Shown: positions 52,901 through 61,227, counted from the first letter of the stretch. The stretch is DNA of 64,000 bases from Paeniglutamicibacter psychrophenolicus (GCF_017876575.1 NZ_JAGIOE010000001.1:1240001-1304000); one strand, 5' to 3'. A program made the numbers and translations. The notes: a model not told the origin generated them from the letters alone.

Positions 52901-53181
52901 GGACAGGTTCCTTAGCTTTGTGGATTGTGTCGTAAAAAAGTTGTTGTCCACTGCCGTCTTGTGCGTGGCGTGTCCGTCTTGGAGATTACCATTTCCTCGC
53001 GGTTCACGCCGTGCACTCATCGGCTTCCCGGCCGCCGCCGGCCGTCCCGGGACCCGCGGGGGAGTCCTAAGGAAGCGTTAGGAATTGGCTGTCGCGTTGG
53101 CTGCCGCCGGTGGCGGGACTACCTTGGTTGAGGCCCTCGAAGCATTGTGTGGGGGCCGCCAACGCAAGAGGAGGAACACCC

Positions 53182-54642
53182 ATGGGCCAAGCCGCCCTGG
53201 ACAACATGAAGAAGGCGCCGCGCCGCGGCGCCCGCGTCAAGGACCCGATCGAGGCAGCCGCGACCCGCAAGGCCGTGAGCAACATCCTCAAGGGATCCGC
53301 CGGAAACCTCGTGGAGTGGTTCGACCTCTACGTCTACACGGTATTCGCCGCGTACTTCCAGTCGCACTTCTTCAACTCGACCAACGAGCTGCAGGCAGGA
53401 CTGGAGGCGATGGCCGTCTTCGCCACCTCGTTCCTGATGCGCCCGGTGGGTGCCTGGTTCTTCGGCCGCTACGCCGACCGCCACGGCCGCAAGGCCGCGC
53501 TGACCCTGTCGGTGACCATGATGAGCGCCGGCTCGTTCGCCATCGCGATCCTGCCGACCCAGGAAGCCATCGGCATGTGGGCCATGGTCCTGCTGGTCTT
53601 CGTGCGCCTCTTGCAGGGCTTCTCGGTGGGCGGGGAGTACGGCACCAGCGCCACCTACATGTCAGAGGCCGCGACCTCCAAGCGCCGCGGGTTCTTCTCC
53701 TCCTTCCAGTACGTGACCCTGATCGGCGGCCAAATGCTGGCCCTGCTGGTGCTGGTCATCCTGCAAAACACCATGAACCACGAGACGCTCACCGCGTGGG
53801 GCTGGCGCATCCCGTTCGCCATCGGCGGCGTGGCCGCCCTGGTGGTGTTGTGGCTGCGACGCACCATGGAGGAAACCGTGTCCGCGGAGCAGGTTGCCGC
53901 GGCCAACAAGCCCCTCGCCGCGGGCGAGGCACGCCCGGGCACCATGAAGCTGCTGTTCACCCAGTACTGGAAGCCGCTGCTGGTCTGCATCGGCATCACC
54001 CTGGGCGGCACCGTCGCGTTCTACACGTACACCAACTTCATCCTGAAGTTCATGAATGACACCTCCGGCATCCCCAAGACGCAGACCTCGCTGATCAACT
54101 TCTGGGCGCTGTTCATCTTCATGCTGCTGCAGCCCGTTTACGGCATGATCTCGGACAAGATCGGCCGCAAGCCGCTGCTGCTCTGGTTCGGCATCACCGG
54201 TGTGCTCTTCACCTGGCCGCTGCTGTCGATGCTGGCCGGAACCCAGAACCCGGTCTACGCCTTCCTGCTGATGATGGGCGGGCTGGTCATCGTCGGTGGC
54301 TACACCTCGATCAACGCCCTGGTGAAGGCCGAACTGTTCCCGGCCTCCATCCGCGCCCTCGGCGTGGGCCTGGGCTATGCGATCGCGAACTCGCTCTTCG
54401 GCGGCACCGTTCCGCTGATCGGCGCCGCGCTGCAGAAGGCCGACCGCGTGGATTTGTTCTTCACCTATGTCACCGTGGCGATCGCCATCTCGTTGCTGGT
54501 CTACGTCTTCGCGCTGAAGAACAAGAAGACCACGCACCTGGATGACGAACAGGGCCACGCCTGGACCGGGAAGAACCCGGACGCCGAGGCGCCGGCTGCC
54601 AAGGACTCGGACGACGACAAGAAGGAGCTCGTCGACGCATAG
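53182..54642 (+). CDS. metabolite:H+ symporter (MHS family MFS)
   Basis: A 486-aa, 12-helix MFS transporter of the metabolite:H+ symporter family (KgtP/ProP relatives). NLVEWFDLYVY near helix 1, FGRYADRHGRKAAL in loop 2-3 and GEYGTSATYMSEA are typical. Substrates of relatives are 2-oxoglutarate, citrate and similar acids. AGAGGAGGAACACCC precedes ATG 53182. Divergent from the response-regulator operon, suggesting ligand-induced uptake. A long acidic C-terminal tail follows helix 12. Confidence 0.93.
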   Translation: MGQAALDNMKKAPRRGARVKDPIEAAATRKAVSNILKGSAGNLVEWFDLYVYTVFAAYFQSHFFNSTNELQAGLEAMAVFATSFLMRPVGAWFFGRYADRHGRKAALTLSVTMMSAGSFAIAILPTQEAIGMWAMVLLVFVRLLQGFSVGGEYGTSATYMSEAATSKRRGFFSSFQYVTLIGGQMLALLVLVILQNTMNHETLTAWGWRIPFAIGGVAALVVLWLRRTMEETVSAEQVAAANKPLAAGEARPGTMKLLFTQYWKPLLVCIGITLGGTVAFYTYTNFILKFMNDTSGIPKTQTSLINFWALFIFMLLQPVYGMISDKIGRKPLLLWFGITGVLFTWPLLSMLAGTQNPVYAFLLMMGGLVIVGGYTSINALVKAELFPASIRALGVGLGYAIANSLFGGTVPLIGAALQKADRVDLFFTYVTVAIAISLLVYVFALKNKKTTHLDDEQGHAWTGKNPDAEAPAAKDSDDDKKELVDA

Positions 54643-54670
54643 TCCCGCGGAGCGCCATCCGCACCAAAAA

Positions 54671-54712
54671 CCACCCGCCTGCGCGCGTCCCAACGTGCAG
54701 GCGGGTGGCTTT
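54671..54712 (+). terminator. terminator after the MHS symporter
   Basis: Perfect 12-bp stem (54671-54682 / 54697-54708) followed by CTTTTCC. Its loop and right arm nearly match the terminator at 55828. Confidence 0.85.
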
Positions 54713-54756
54713 TCCGTGCCCGGCAAGGCGGGTTTCCGAAAACCTTGATTAAGCTC

Positions 54757-54784
54757 TTGCTTATATAAGTGGGAGTTGTAGTAT
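54757..54784 (+). promoter_or_regulatory. leaderless promoter of the second ArsR-SRPBCC pair
   Basis: -35 TTGCTT (54757-54762), 16-bp spacer, -10 TAGTAT (54779-54784), then six bases to the GTG at 54791. A perfect palindrome CTTATATAAG (54760-54769) lies in the spacer, a possible operator. Confidence 0.6.
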
Positions 54785-54790
54785 GGGAAC

Positions 54791-55168
54791 GTGCATGCAT
54801 TTGAAGTCCTGGGCGACCCGACCCGTCGCCGTATCCTCCAGCTGCTGGCCAACGGAGAGCAAAGCTCCGGGGCCATTGCCGGACGCATCCGGGACGAATT
54901 CGGGATCACCCAACCCGCGGTCTCGCAGCACCTGAAGGTGTTGCGGGAAAGTGGATTCGCCTCGGTCAGGGCCGCGGGAACCCGCAGGCTCTACGCCGTT
55001 GCCTCCGAACCGCTGCGCGAGATCGACACCTGGCTCGAGGACTTCAGGCACTTCTGGGACCAGCCGCTGGATGCGCTGGAAACAGAGATCGCCCGCGGAA
55101 AACGAGAACGGCGGCTGGCCGCTTCGGCCACCGAAGACCCACAGAACCCACCCGAGGAGCAACAATGA
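54791..55168 (+). CDS. ArsR-family regulator (SRPBCC partner, second pair)
   Basis: A 125-aa winged-helix regulator: FEVLGDPTRRRILQLLANG, then GITQPAVSQHLKVLRESGF as recognition helix region. No metal-binding Cys pair. GTG start without Shine-Dalgarno, six bases after a -10, so leaderless. The stop overlaps the SRPBCC gene (ATGA). It is a paralogue in layout of 37585-37935, though sequence similarity is limited to the fold. Confidence 0.87.
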   Translation: MHAFEVLGDPTRRRILQLLANGEQSSGAIAGRIRDEFGITQPAVSQHLKVLRESGFASVRAAGTRRLYAVASEPLREIDTWLEDFRHFWDQPLDALETEIARGKRERRLAASATEDPQNPPEEQQ

Positions 55169-55803
55169 TCGACATTGCAACCCAGATCGGTGCCATCGAC
55201 CGGACGGTCTCCCGGCGGACCGAAGTAGACGGAAGTGAAATCGTCTCGGTCCTGGCGCGCCGAACCTACAAATCCGATCCCGCCGACCTCTGGGACGCGT
55301 TGACCAACCCGGAGCGGATCCCGCGCTGGTTCCTTCCGGTCAGCGGTCAGTTCCATGAAGGTGGCACCTTCCAGCTGGAGGGAAATGCCGGGGGCCGGAT
55401 CCTGGAATGCGCACCGCCCGCTCGCCTGAGGGTCACCTTCGGTGGCGACGACAGCCTCGTCGAGCTGCGCCTTGCCGCGGGCGAGGCCGGCACCACGACC
55501 CTGGAGCTGGAGCACACCGTCCCGCTGGCCATGGCCCAAAGCGGTGCCGGGGCACTGTGGGTGGGTCCGGGCTGGGACGGAATGTTCCTGGCCCTGGGAC
55601 TGTTCGTGGATGGAATCGTGGCCGAGGACCCCGCCGCGGCCGCGCTTTCGCCCGAGGCACTGGCATTCTCCGAGCGTTCGGTTCGGGCCTGGGGCGAGAC
55701 GGTGCGCGAATCGGGCACTGCCACCCCCGAACAACTCGAGCAGGCGCTGGCCATTTCCCTGGCCCAGTTCGCACCCGGCGCTGAAGACCCGGCTTCCACC
55801 TAG
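55165..55803 (+). CDS. SRPBCC (AHSA1-like) domain protein, second pair
   Basis: A 212-aa START/AHSA1-like protein with VLARRTYKSDPADLWDALTN, RIPRWFLPVSGQFHEGG and FQLEGNAGGRILEC as family marks. The C-terminal ~60 residues form extra helices beyond the family core. It is regulated by the overlapping ArsR gene. The ligand is unknown. Confidence 0.87.
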   Translation: MIDIATQIGAIDRTVSRRTEVDGSEIVSVLARRTYKSDPADLWDALTNPERIPRWFLPVSGQFHEGGTFQLEGNAGGRILECAPPARLRVTFGGDDSLVELRLAAGEAGTTTLELEHTVPLAMAQSGAGALWVGPGWDGMFLALGLFVDGIVAEDPAAAALSPEALAFSERSVRAWGETVRESGTATPEQLEQALAISLAQFAPGAEDPAST

Positions 55804-55827
55804 GTCCGCGGGGCCACGGCCACAAGC

Positions 55828-55876
55828 AAAAGCCACCCGCCCGACGCGTGTCCCAACGTGCCGGCGGGTGGCTTTT
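55828..55876. terminator. bidirectional terminator between SRPBCC and DinB genes
   Basis: 14-bp perfect stem (55828-55841 / 55863-55876) starting with AAAA and ending with TTTT, so it has tracts on both strands, suited to two convergent genes. Confidence 0.88.
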
Positions 55877-55891
55877 TCGTGCGCAAAGGCC

Positions 55892-56434
55892 TCAGGAAGA
55901 TCCGGGGTCCGGCCCGCGGGGCAGGTCCAGCTGCCCGGCGTGGAAGTCGAAGTGATCGGTGGGGTAGGCGTAGAGCTGCGCCAGGGTCATGCCCCGGGTG
56001 AAGAACGGGTCCCAGCGGGTCGGGAAGGGCATGGCGCGGGCCAGTGAGGCAGGGGACTCGGCCGCGAGCTTCCTGCCCAGCACCGCCAGGACCCGATGGA
56101 GCTTTGCGGCCATCCGGTGCCGGTTGTAGAAGCGGGCCGCGGCCTTCGAACCCCAGAAATTGACGGCATCGAAGGGGACGGTTGCGGCATCCAGGACGGC
56201 GGCGAATCCGGCGGACACTGGCGCCGGCAATCGGGAGCACACCCGGTGAAGCGGCAACAGGGCGCGTGCCACCATGTAGCCAAAGACCATGTGGAAGAGG
56301 AGTTCCTCGTTGTTCCAACGGGTCCCGTTGCTGGAGCGGCCGAGGTCGGACGGGGACGCATGTGCCAACCAGTCGCGCAATTGGTGCTCGGCGCGGGCGT
56401 ACTGGGCGAGGATGCGTTCCCGGTCCTGGTCCAT
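55892..56434 (-). CDS. DinB-like protein
   Basis: A 180-aa four-helix-bundle protein of the DinB/YfiT type: QYARAEHQLRDWLAHASPSD and SNGTRWNNEELLFHMVFGYM near the N-terminus, with a late HFDFHAGQLDLP. The family binds a metal through three histidines and includes mycothiol-dependent enzymes. The His at HMVFG and HFDFH are candidate ligands. It follows the thioredoxin-fold gene by 13 bases, so both could be thiol-related, an inference. Confidence 0.78.
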   Translation of the reverse strand: MDQDRERILAQYARAEHQLRDWLAHASPSDLGRSSNGTRWNNEELLFHMVFGYMVARALLPLHRVCSRLPAPVSAGFAAVLDAATVPFDAVNFWGSKAAARFYNRHRMAAKLHRVLAVLGRKLAAESPASLARAMPFPTRWDPFFTRGMTLAQLYAYPTDHFDFHAGQLDLPRGPDPGSS

Positions 56435-56447
56435 GACTGCCTTTTGG

Positions 56448-56777
56448 CTAGGCGCGGGCGTTGGGTGCAGGTGCCGGGAGGACCGCCCGGATGGCCCGGC
56501 GCAGGTCGTCAATCCCCGGCTGGCCGGCGAGTCCCGAGGCCGTGGGGTAGACCCGGCAGGCCACGGCCGGTGCGGCAGCGGAGGCAAAGAGGTCGGTGCC
56601 GTCGAGGCTGAAGCTGGGAGAGCCGTGGAAGTCGTATCGTTCGGCCTGGTCCTGGGTGGTGATTTCACGAACCTCGACCGCATTCGTGATGCCCTCGAGC
56701 CCGAGGGCACTGTCGAAGAGTTCCTTGGCGGTGCCTGAATTCGGGCATCCGGGGATCACAAGCAAAACTAGTTCCAT
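56448..56777 (-). CDS. small thioredoxin-fold protein (GCPNS motif)
   Basis: A 109-aa thioredoxin-fold protein starting MELVLLVIPGCPNSGTAKEL. The active-site position reads CPNS, so one cysteine is retained and the second is serine; in the related DF-family (seleno)proteins this region may carry selenocysteine. YDFHGSPSFSLDGTDLF supplies the cis-Pro loop. ATG 56777. Forms an operon with the DinB gene. Confidence 0.7.
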   Translation of the reverse strand: MELVLLVIPGCPNSGTAKELFDSALGLEGITNAVEVREITTQDQAERYDFHGSPSFSLDGTDLFASAAAPAVACRVYPTASGLAGQPGIDDLRRAIRAVLPAPAPNARA

Positions 56778-56904
56778 GTCTTCAGTATCGCGCGTTTCGC
56801 ATCCAGCGGCAGCGCAACGTGGCACGGAACACCGGCACCCCGGGCCCGCACAGAAGACGGACCCGGAGCGCAGTGGTCCGGGAAGCGGTGGAAGGTGAGT
56901 GGAA

Positions 56905-57744
56905 CTAGCCGTTGAAGGTGCCCGGGAACGGGCCGGTGCGCCCGTCGCGCTCCAGCGCATCGAGGGCGGCGACCTGGGCGGTGTCCAGGTCGAAGCCGAA
57001 CAGCTCCAGGTTCGAGGCCATGCGCGAGGCCGTGACCGACTTCGGGATCACCACGTTGCCCTGCTGCAGGTGCCAGCGCAGGATGACCTGGGCCGCGCCC
57101 ACCCCGTGGGCAGCGGCGGCTGCCAGTACCGCCGGGTCATCCAGCACGGCGCCCTGGGCCAGCGGGCTCCAGGCCTCGGTCGCGATGCCGTGGGCGCGGT
57201 TCACCGCGGCGGTTTCGCGGTTCTGCAGGAACGGGTGCAGCTCCACCTGGTTGACAGCCGGCACCGTGCCGTCGAGCCCGATGACGCGCTCGAGCTGTTC
57301 GGGCAGGAAGTTGGAGACCCCGATGGACCGCGTCAGCCCCTCGGCGCGCAGTTCCTCCAGCACCTGCCAGGATTCGAGGTACGCCTCGGTGTCGGTGCCC
57401 GGCCAGTGGATCAGGTACAGGTCCACGTGATCCAGGCCCAGCTTGTCCAAGCTTGCGGCCAGCCCGCCACGGGTCGTTTCCCTGCCCAGGTCGGCCAGCC
57501 AGAGCTTGGTGGTGACAAAGAGTTCCCCGCGCGGCAGTCCCGATGCGGCCAGCGCCCTGCCGACCCCGGACTCGTTGCCGTAGATGGCGGCGGTGTCGAT
57601 GCTGCGGTACCCGGTTTCCAGCGCCGTGGACACCGCTGTGGTGGTCTGTTCGTCGGGAACCTGGAAGACCCCGTAGCCCAGCTGCGGCATGCTGGTTCCG
57701 TCGTTGAGGGTGATGGTGGGGATGGTGTTTGTTGCGGTGTTCAT
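56905..57744 (-). CDS. aldo/keto reductase
   Basis: A 279-aa TIM-barrel NADPH reductase of the 2,5-diketo-D-gluconate reductase group. The tetrad Asp-Tyr-Lys-His is visible in DTAAIYGNE, TTKLW and LIHWPG. NADPH binding is by IPKSVTASRM near the C-terminus. It reduces aldehydes or ketones; the natural substrate is unknown. ATG 57744. It starts 46 bases after the MFS stop, so the MarR-controlled exporter and the reductase may share a detoxification role. Confidence 0.91.
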   Translation of the reverse strand: MNTATNTIPTITLNDGTSMPQLGYGVFQVPDEQTTTAVSTALETGYRSIDTAAIYGNESGVGRALAASGLPRGELFVTTKLWLADLGRETTRGGLAASLDKLGLDHVDLYLIHWPGTDTEAYLESWQVLEELRAEGLTRSIGVSNFLPEQLERVIGLDGTVPAVNQVELHPFLQNRETAAVNRAHGIATEAWSPLAQGAVLDDPAVLAAAAAHGVGAAQVILRWHLQQGNVVIPKSVTASRMASNLELFGFDLDTAQVAALDALERDGRTGPFPGTFNG

Positions 57745-57790
57745 GGTGGTGGCCCTTGGGTTGTGTGGTGAAAGACGATTGGAGTGGGTA

Positions 57791-58990
57791 TTAGCCGACG
57801 CTTGCGGAAGCGCGTTCGGAAACCCTTGGCTTGGCCTTGGCATGTTCGCCGCCGGGCATGCGGGTGGCGATGAGCATGACCGCCAATCCGGCAGCGGTGA
57901 TCCCCGCTCCGGCCCACAGCGGGGAGGTGTAGCCCAGGCCCGCGGCGATGGCCAGGCCGCCGACCCAGGCGCCGAGCGCGTTGCCCACGTTGAACGCGGC
58001 GATGTTCGCGCCCGAGGCGAGGGTGGGTGCGTGGGCCGCGTGGTTCATGATGCGCATCTGCAAGCCCGGTACCGTGGCGAAGCCGATGCCGCCCATGAGC
58101 AGCAGGGCGACGATGGTGGCGATCTGGTTGCCGGCCGTCAGCGCGAAGGCGACCAGGACGACGGTGAGGATTGAGAGCACCGTGATCAGTGTGGCGGCCA
58201 GGTTGCGGTCCGCGGCGCGGCCCCCGAGGATGTTGCCCACGAACAGGCCGACGCCGAAGAGCACCAGCAGCCAGGGAACGGATGAGGCGGCAAATCCGCT
58301 GACCCCGGTGAGCGTGAAGGCGATGTAGGTGAAGGCGCCGAACATGCCGCCGTAGCCCAGGATGGTCACGAGCATCGACAGCCAGACCTGCGGGCTGCGG
58401 AAGATGCCGAATTCGGCGAAGATTCCGGTGCGTGGGGAGCGTGCCAGGTTGCCCGGGACCAGGGCAATGAGGCCGATGAAGGCAATGATGCCGATGGCGG
58501 TGATGGCCCAGAAGGTTGAGCGCCAGCCGGTGGCCTGGCCCAGCAGCGTGCCGAAGGGGACGCCGAGCACGTTGGCGATGGTCAATCCGGCAAACATGAA
58601 GGCGATGGCCCCGGCGCGCTTGTTGGGTGCCACCAGGTCGGCGGCGAGAACCGAACCGATGCCGAAGAAGGCGCCGTGGCACAGTGCCGCGATGACGCGG
58701 CCGACCATGACCAGCTCGTAGCTCGGGCCGGTGGCACTGAGCAGGTTTCCGATGATGAACAGCAGCATCAAGAACAGCAGGGATTTCTTGCGGTCCAGCC
58801 GGTTGAGCAGCGCGGTGAGGATGATGGCGCCGATGGCCACGGCGAGGGCGTAGCCGGAGATGAGGTAGCCGGCGACGGTTTCGGTGACCCCGAAATCCGC
58901 GGCAACCTCGGGCAACAGGCCCATGATGACGAATTCGGTCAGGCCGATTCCAAAACCGCCCAGGGCAAGGGCGTAGAGAGCTATGGGCAT
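57791..58990 (-). CDS. MFS exporter (AraJ/sugar-efflux type)
   Basis: A 399-aa, 12-helix MFS transporter beginning MPIALYALALGGFGIGLTEF, with LNRLDRKKSLL in loop 2-3 and GRVIAALCHGAFFGIGSVLA in helix 4, typical of the AraJ / YdhP / CmlR drug-efflux cluster. ATG 58990 with AAGG before it. It diverges from a MarR gene over two TTGC/GCAA inverted repeats, the usual layout for a repressed efflux pump. Confidence 0.92.
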   Translation of the reverse strand: MPIALYALALGGFGIGLTEFVIMGLLPEVAADFGVTETVAGYLISGYALAVAIGAIILTALLNRLDRKKSLLFLMLLFIIGNLLSATGPSYELVMVGRVIAALCHGAFFGIGSVLAADLVAPNKRAGAIAFMFAGLTIANVLGVPFGTLLGQATGWRSTFWAITAIGIIAFIGLIALVPGNLARSPRTGIFAEFGIFRSPQVWLSMLVTILGYGGMFGAFTYIAFTLTGVSGFAASSVPWLLVLFGVGLFVGNILGGRAADRNLAATLITVLSILTVVLVAFALTAGNQIATIVALLLMGGIGFATVPGLQMRIMNHAAHAPTLASGANIAAFNVGNALGAWVGGLAIAAGLGYTSPLWAGAGITAAGLAVMLIATRMPGGEHAKAKPRVSERASASVG

Positions 58991-59050
58991 GGTGAACCTT
59001 CGGTGTCTGAGGGTTGAAAGAAGGTGCGGAGGGTTTCCCCGCATCATTCG

Positions 59051-59078
59051 TTGCGTCTGCAACTACTTGCTAACGCAA
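59051..59078. promoter_or_regulatory. paired MarR operators between MFS and MarR genes
   Basis: Two similar inverted repeats: TTGCGTCTGCAA (59051-59062, extended to GTTGC..GCAAC at 59050-59063) and TTGCTAACGCAA (59067-59078), their centres 16 bases apart. This is a likely dimer-dimer site for the adjacent MarR protein. Confidence 0.6.
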
Positions 59079-59149
59079 TGATTGCACACGCGTTATATCA
59101 GCGCAAGGTGCTACGCTTGAAGGGTCGGAAAACAAGAGGAGCATCACCC

Positions 59150-59596
59150 ATGGGGATCAAGGACGACGCAGTGCAGGTCCGTGCACAGGGCTGGCGCACG
59201 CTCGCCGCGCTCCACAACCTCATCGAAGGTGAGCTTGAGCGTGCCCTGCAGGCCAAGCATGGCCTGTCAGTCGTTGAGTTCACGGTGCTCGATGCCCTGA
59301 GTCGGCAGGACGGGTGGCACATGCGCATGGCCCAGCTCGCCCGCGCCGCCGCACTGTCTTCCAGTGCCACTACCCGCTTGGTGACCCGGCTCGAGGACCG
59401 TGCCCTGTTGACCCGCATCCTGTGCCAGGATGACCGCCGCGGAATCTATACCGAGCTCACGCCCGCGGGGGAGCAGCTGTGGGCCGAGGCCCACCCGACC
59501 CACGATGCGGTGCTCAGGGAAGCGCTCGAAAACGCCGCCCGGGTTCCGGAGCTGCAGGACCTGGTCACCGCGGTCGCGCCCGACCCCAACGCCTAG
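59150..59596 (+). CDS. MarR-family regulator of the MFS/aldo-keto reductase operon
   Basis: A 148-aa MarR protein with MAQLARAAALSSSATTRLVTR as recognition region and CQDDRRGIYTEL in the wing. ATG 59150 has AAGAGGAGC before it; the open frame starts further upstream. It should repress the divergent efflux gene. Its TAG stop (59594-59596) is where the IS630 element sits: TA is the target dinucleotide and G the element's first base, and the uninterrupted sequence would also read TAG. Confidence 0.88.
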   Translation: MGIKDDAVQVRAQGWRTLAALHNLIEGELERALQAKHGLSVVEFTVLDALSRQDGWHMRMAQLARAAALSSSATTRLVTRLEDRALLTRILCQDDRRGIYTELTPAGEQLWAEAHPTHDAVLREALENAARVPELQDLVTAVAPDPNA

Positions 59597-59624
59597 TGGT
59601 CATTAACCCAAGTTCGTCGGGGGT
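59596..59624 (+). repeat. IS630 left terminal inverted repeat
   Basis: 29 bp beginning GTGGTCATTAACCC, exactly complementary to 61199-61227. Flanked outside by TA. Confidence 0.95.
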
Positions 59625-59966
59625 TCAGGTCCAGGCGGTCGGGTCATTGAAGTAGAGGCCGCAGGCGGTGTCGAGGGCTTCCTCGGCGCTGCCCAGCGGA
59701 AGTCCGCTGGGCAGCACCGAATCGTCGTAGTCGTCGTGGCTGGCGCGGTAGATCGCGAATCCCCAGACATGCGCCGATCCGCCGTAACGCAGCCGGCACA
59801 GCTTCTGCATCGTCGGCTCCGCGTCCCCGGCGGTCCGGGCATCGACATAGGCGAAACGGCCCCTGAACCGCAGCTCGATGTCGCGGATCTGCGGCCACCG
59901 CTCCCTCGCCCGGATCAGCAGGCGCTGCTCGAGGGAGGTCTTCGTGGAGTCGGGGATCACGGCCAT
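59625..59966 (-). CDS. IS630 passenger protein, unknown function
   Basis: A 113-aa hypothetical protein inside the element, opening MAVIPDSTKTSLEQRLL and containing RFRGRFAYVDAR, LRYGGSAHVWGFAIY and LPSGLPLGSAEEALDTACG. The Gly/Tyr/Trp-rich core looks well folded and conserved; I have the impression that relatives occur alone in other actinobacteria. Start ATG 59966 leaves 90 bases to the divergent transposase; the stop begins at the inner edge of the left repeat. Role unknown: transposition helper or harmless cargo. Confidence 0.7.
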   Translation of the reverse strand: MAVIPDSTKTSLEQRLLIRARERWPQIRDIELRFRGRFAYVDARTAGDAEPTMQKLCRLRYGGSAHVWGFAIYRASHDDYDDSVLPSGLPLGSAEEALDTACGLYFNDPTAWT

Positions 59967-60056
59967 GGTTCGTATTCTTCCCCATTTTCCTCCGTTTGCA
60001 CCCGCCTCCCGGCGGCCTGGTTGACGACGGGGCGGTGCGGGGTGGATAACGGAAAC

Positions 60057-61199
60057 ATGGCCATGAAATCCCCGTTTCCGATCCATCTGGATCCCGCCGA
60101 GCAGCGGGTGCTGGAATACCGCGCCCGCGGCTCCAAAAGGCCCCACCGGGAGGTGGAGCGCGCCCGGATCATCCTGGCCGCGGCCCGCGGGGAACCCCTG
60201 GCCCGGATCGCCACGGCCCTGGGCATCCACGTGGACACCGTCCGCAAGTGGTGCAAGCGCTTCGCCGCCGAGGGGATGCGCGGGCTGAAAGACCGGCACC
60301 GCTCCGGGCGCCCACGGGTCTTCACCCCGGTGCAGGTCGCCGGGATCAAGGCGCTGGCCTGCACCCCTCCGACCGAGAAGGACCTGCCGTTGTCCAGGAT
60401 GACCACCGGTGAGATCAGGGACCTGGCGGTGGCCGAGCACCTGGTCGACGGCATCAGCCTCACCACCATCTGGCGCTGGCTGGATCAGGACGCCATCAAG
60501 CCGTGGCAGCACCGCTCCTGGATCTTCCCCCGGGACCCCGACTTCGCGGCCAAGGCCGGACGCGTCCTTGACCTCTACGCACGCACCTGGAACGGGCAAC
60601 CGCTGGGCCCGGAGGACTATGTGGTCAGCGCGGATGAGAAATCCCAAATCCAGGCCCTGCACCGCCGGCACCCGTCCCTGGCCCCGGGCCCGGGACGGGC
60701 GACGCGCATCGAGTTCGAATACTCCCGTGGCGGGACCCTGGCCTACCTCGCCGCCTACGACGTGCACCGGGGACTGGTCGCGGGTTCCATCGCCCCGAGC
60801 ACCGGCATCGCGCCGTTCATGGCGCTGGCCGGCCAGGTGATGGCCGCCGAACCGTATGCCTCGGCCCACCGGGTGTTCTGGGTCGTGGACAACGGGTCCT
60901 CGCACAACCGGGCCCCCTCCATCGCCCGGATGTCCGCGGCATGGCCGAACGCGACCCTGGTGCACCTGCCGGTGCACGCCTCCTGGCTGAACCAGGTGGA
61001 AATCTACTTCTCCATCCTGCAGCGCAGGGCCATCGCCGGCGCCGACTTCCCGGACCTGGACGCCCTGGCCGAGCGGATCATGGCCTTCCAGGAACGCTAC
61101 AACGCGACGGCGGACCCCTTCGACTGGAGGTACACGCGGCACGACCTCAACGACTACCTCCACCGGCTGGCCGCGCACGAACCCGGGCTTGCCGCCTGA
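60057..61199 (+). CDS. IS630-family DDE transposase
   Basis: A 380-aa transposase. The N-terminal HTH part includes LARIATALGIHVDTVRKWCK. The DDE triad is Asp193 (SADEKSQ), Asp278 (WVVDNGSSH) and Glu315 (NQVEIYFS), with 36 residues between the last two, inside the family's DD34-37E range. The stop TGA overlaps the first base of the right inverted repeat. The ATG at 60057 was chosen; a second Met is two codons on. Confidence 0.92.
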   Translation: MAMKSPFPIHLDPAEQRVLEYRARGSKRPHREVERARIILAAARGEPLARIATALGIHVDTVRKWCKRFAAEGMRGLKDRHRSGRPRVFTPVQVAGIKALACTPPTEKDLPLSRMTTGEIRDLAVAEHLVDGISLTTIWRWLDQDAIKPWQHRSWIFPRDPDFAAKAGRVLDLYARTWNGQPLGPEDYVVSADEKSQIQALHRRHPSLAPGPGRATRIEFEYSRGGTLAYLAAYDVHRGLVAGSIAPSTGIAPFMALAGQVMAAEPYASAHRVFWVVDNGSSHNRAPSIARMSAAWPNATLVHLPVHASWLNQVEIYFSILQRRAIAGADFPDLDALAERIMAFQERYNATADPFDWRYTRHDLNDYLHRLAAHEPGLAA

Positions 61200-61227
61200 C
61201 CCCCGACGAACTTGGGTTAATGACCAC
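61199..61227 (-). repeat. IS630 right terminal inverted repeat
   Basis: 29 bp, the exact reverse complement of 59596-59624, flanked outside by TA (61228-61229). Confidence 0.95.

Larger units (their letters stand above)
59596..61227. mobile_element. IS630-family insertion sequence with passenger gene
   Basis: A 1632-bp element with perfect 29-bp terminal inverted repeats and TA duplications at 59594-59595 and 61228-61229, the hallmark of IS630/Tc1 insertion. It carries a DDE transposase (+) and a divergent 113-codon passenger (-). Both stops fall at the inner edges of the inverted repeats. Both ends and reading frames look intact, suggesting recent activity. Confidence 0.93.

Noticed and set aside
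59967-61178. Long open frame antisense to the transposase, in frame with the passenger
   Set aside because: It is the high-GC shadow of the transposase; the passenger's own ATG at 59966 gives a complete, conserved-looking protein.
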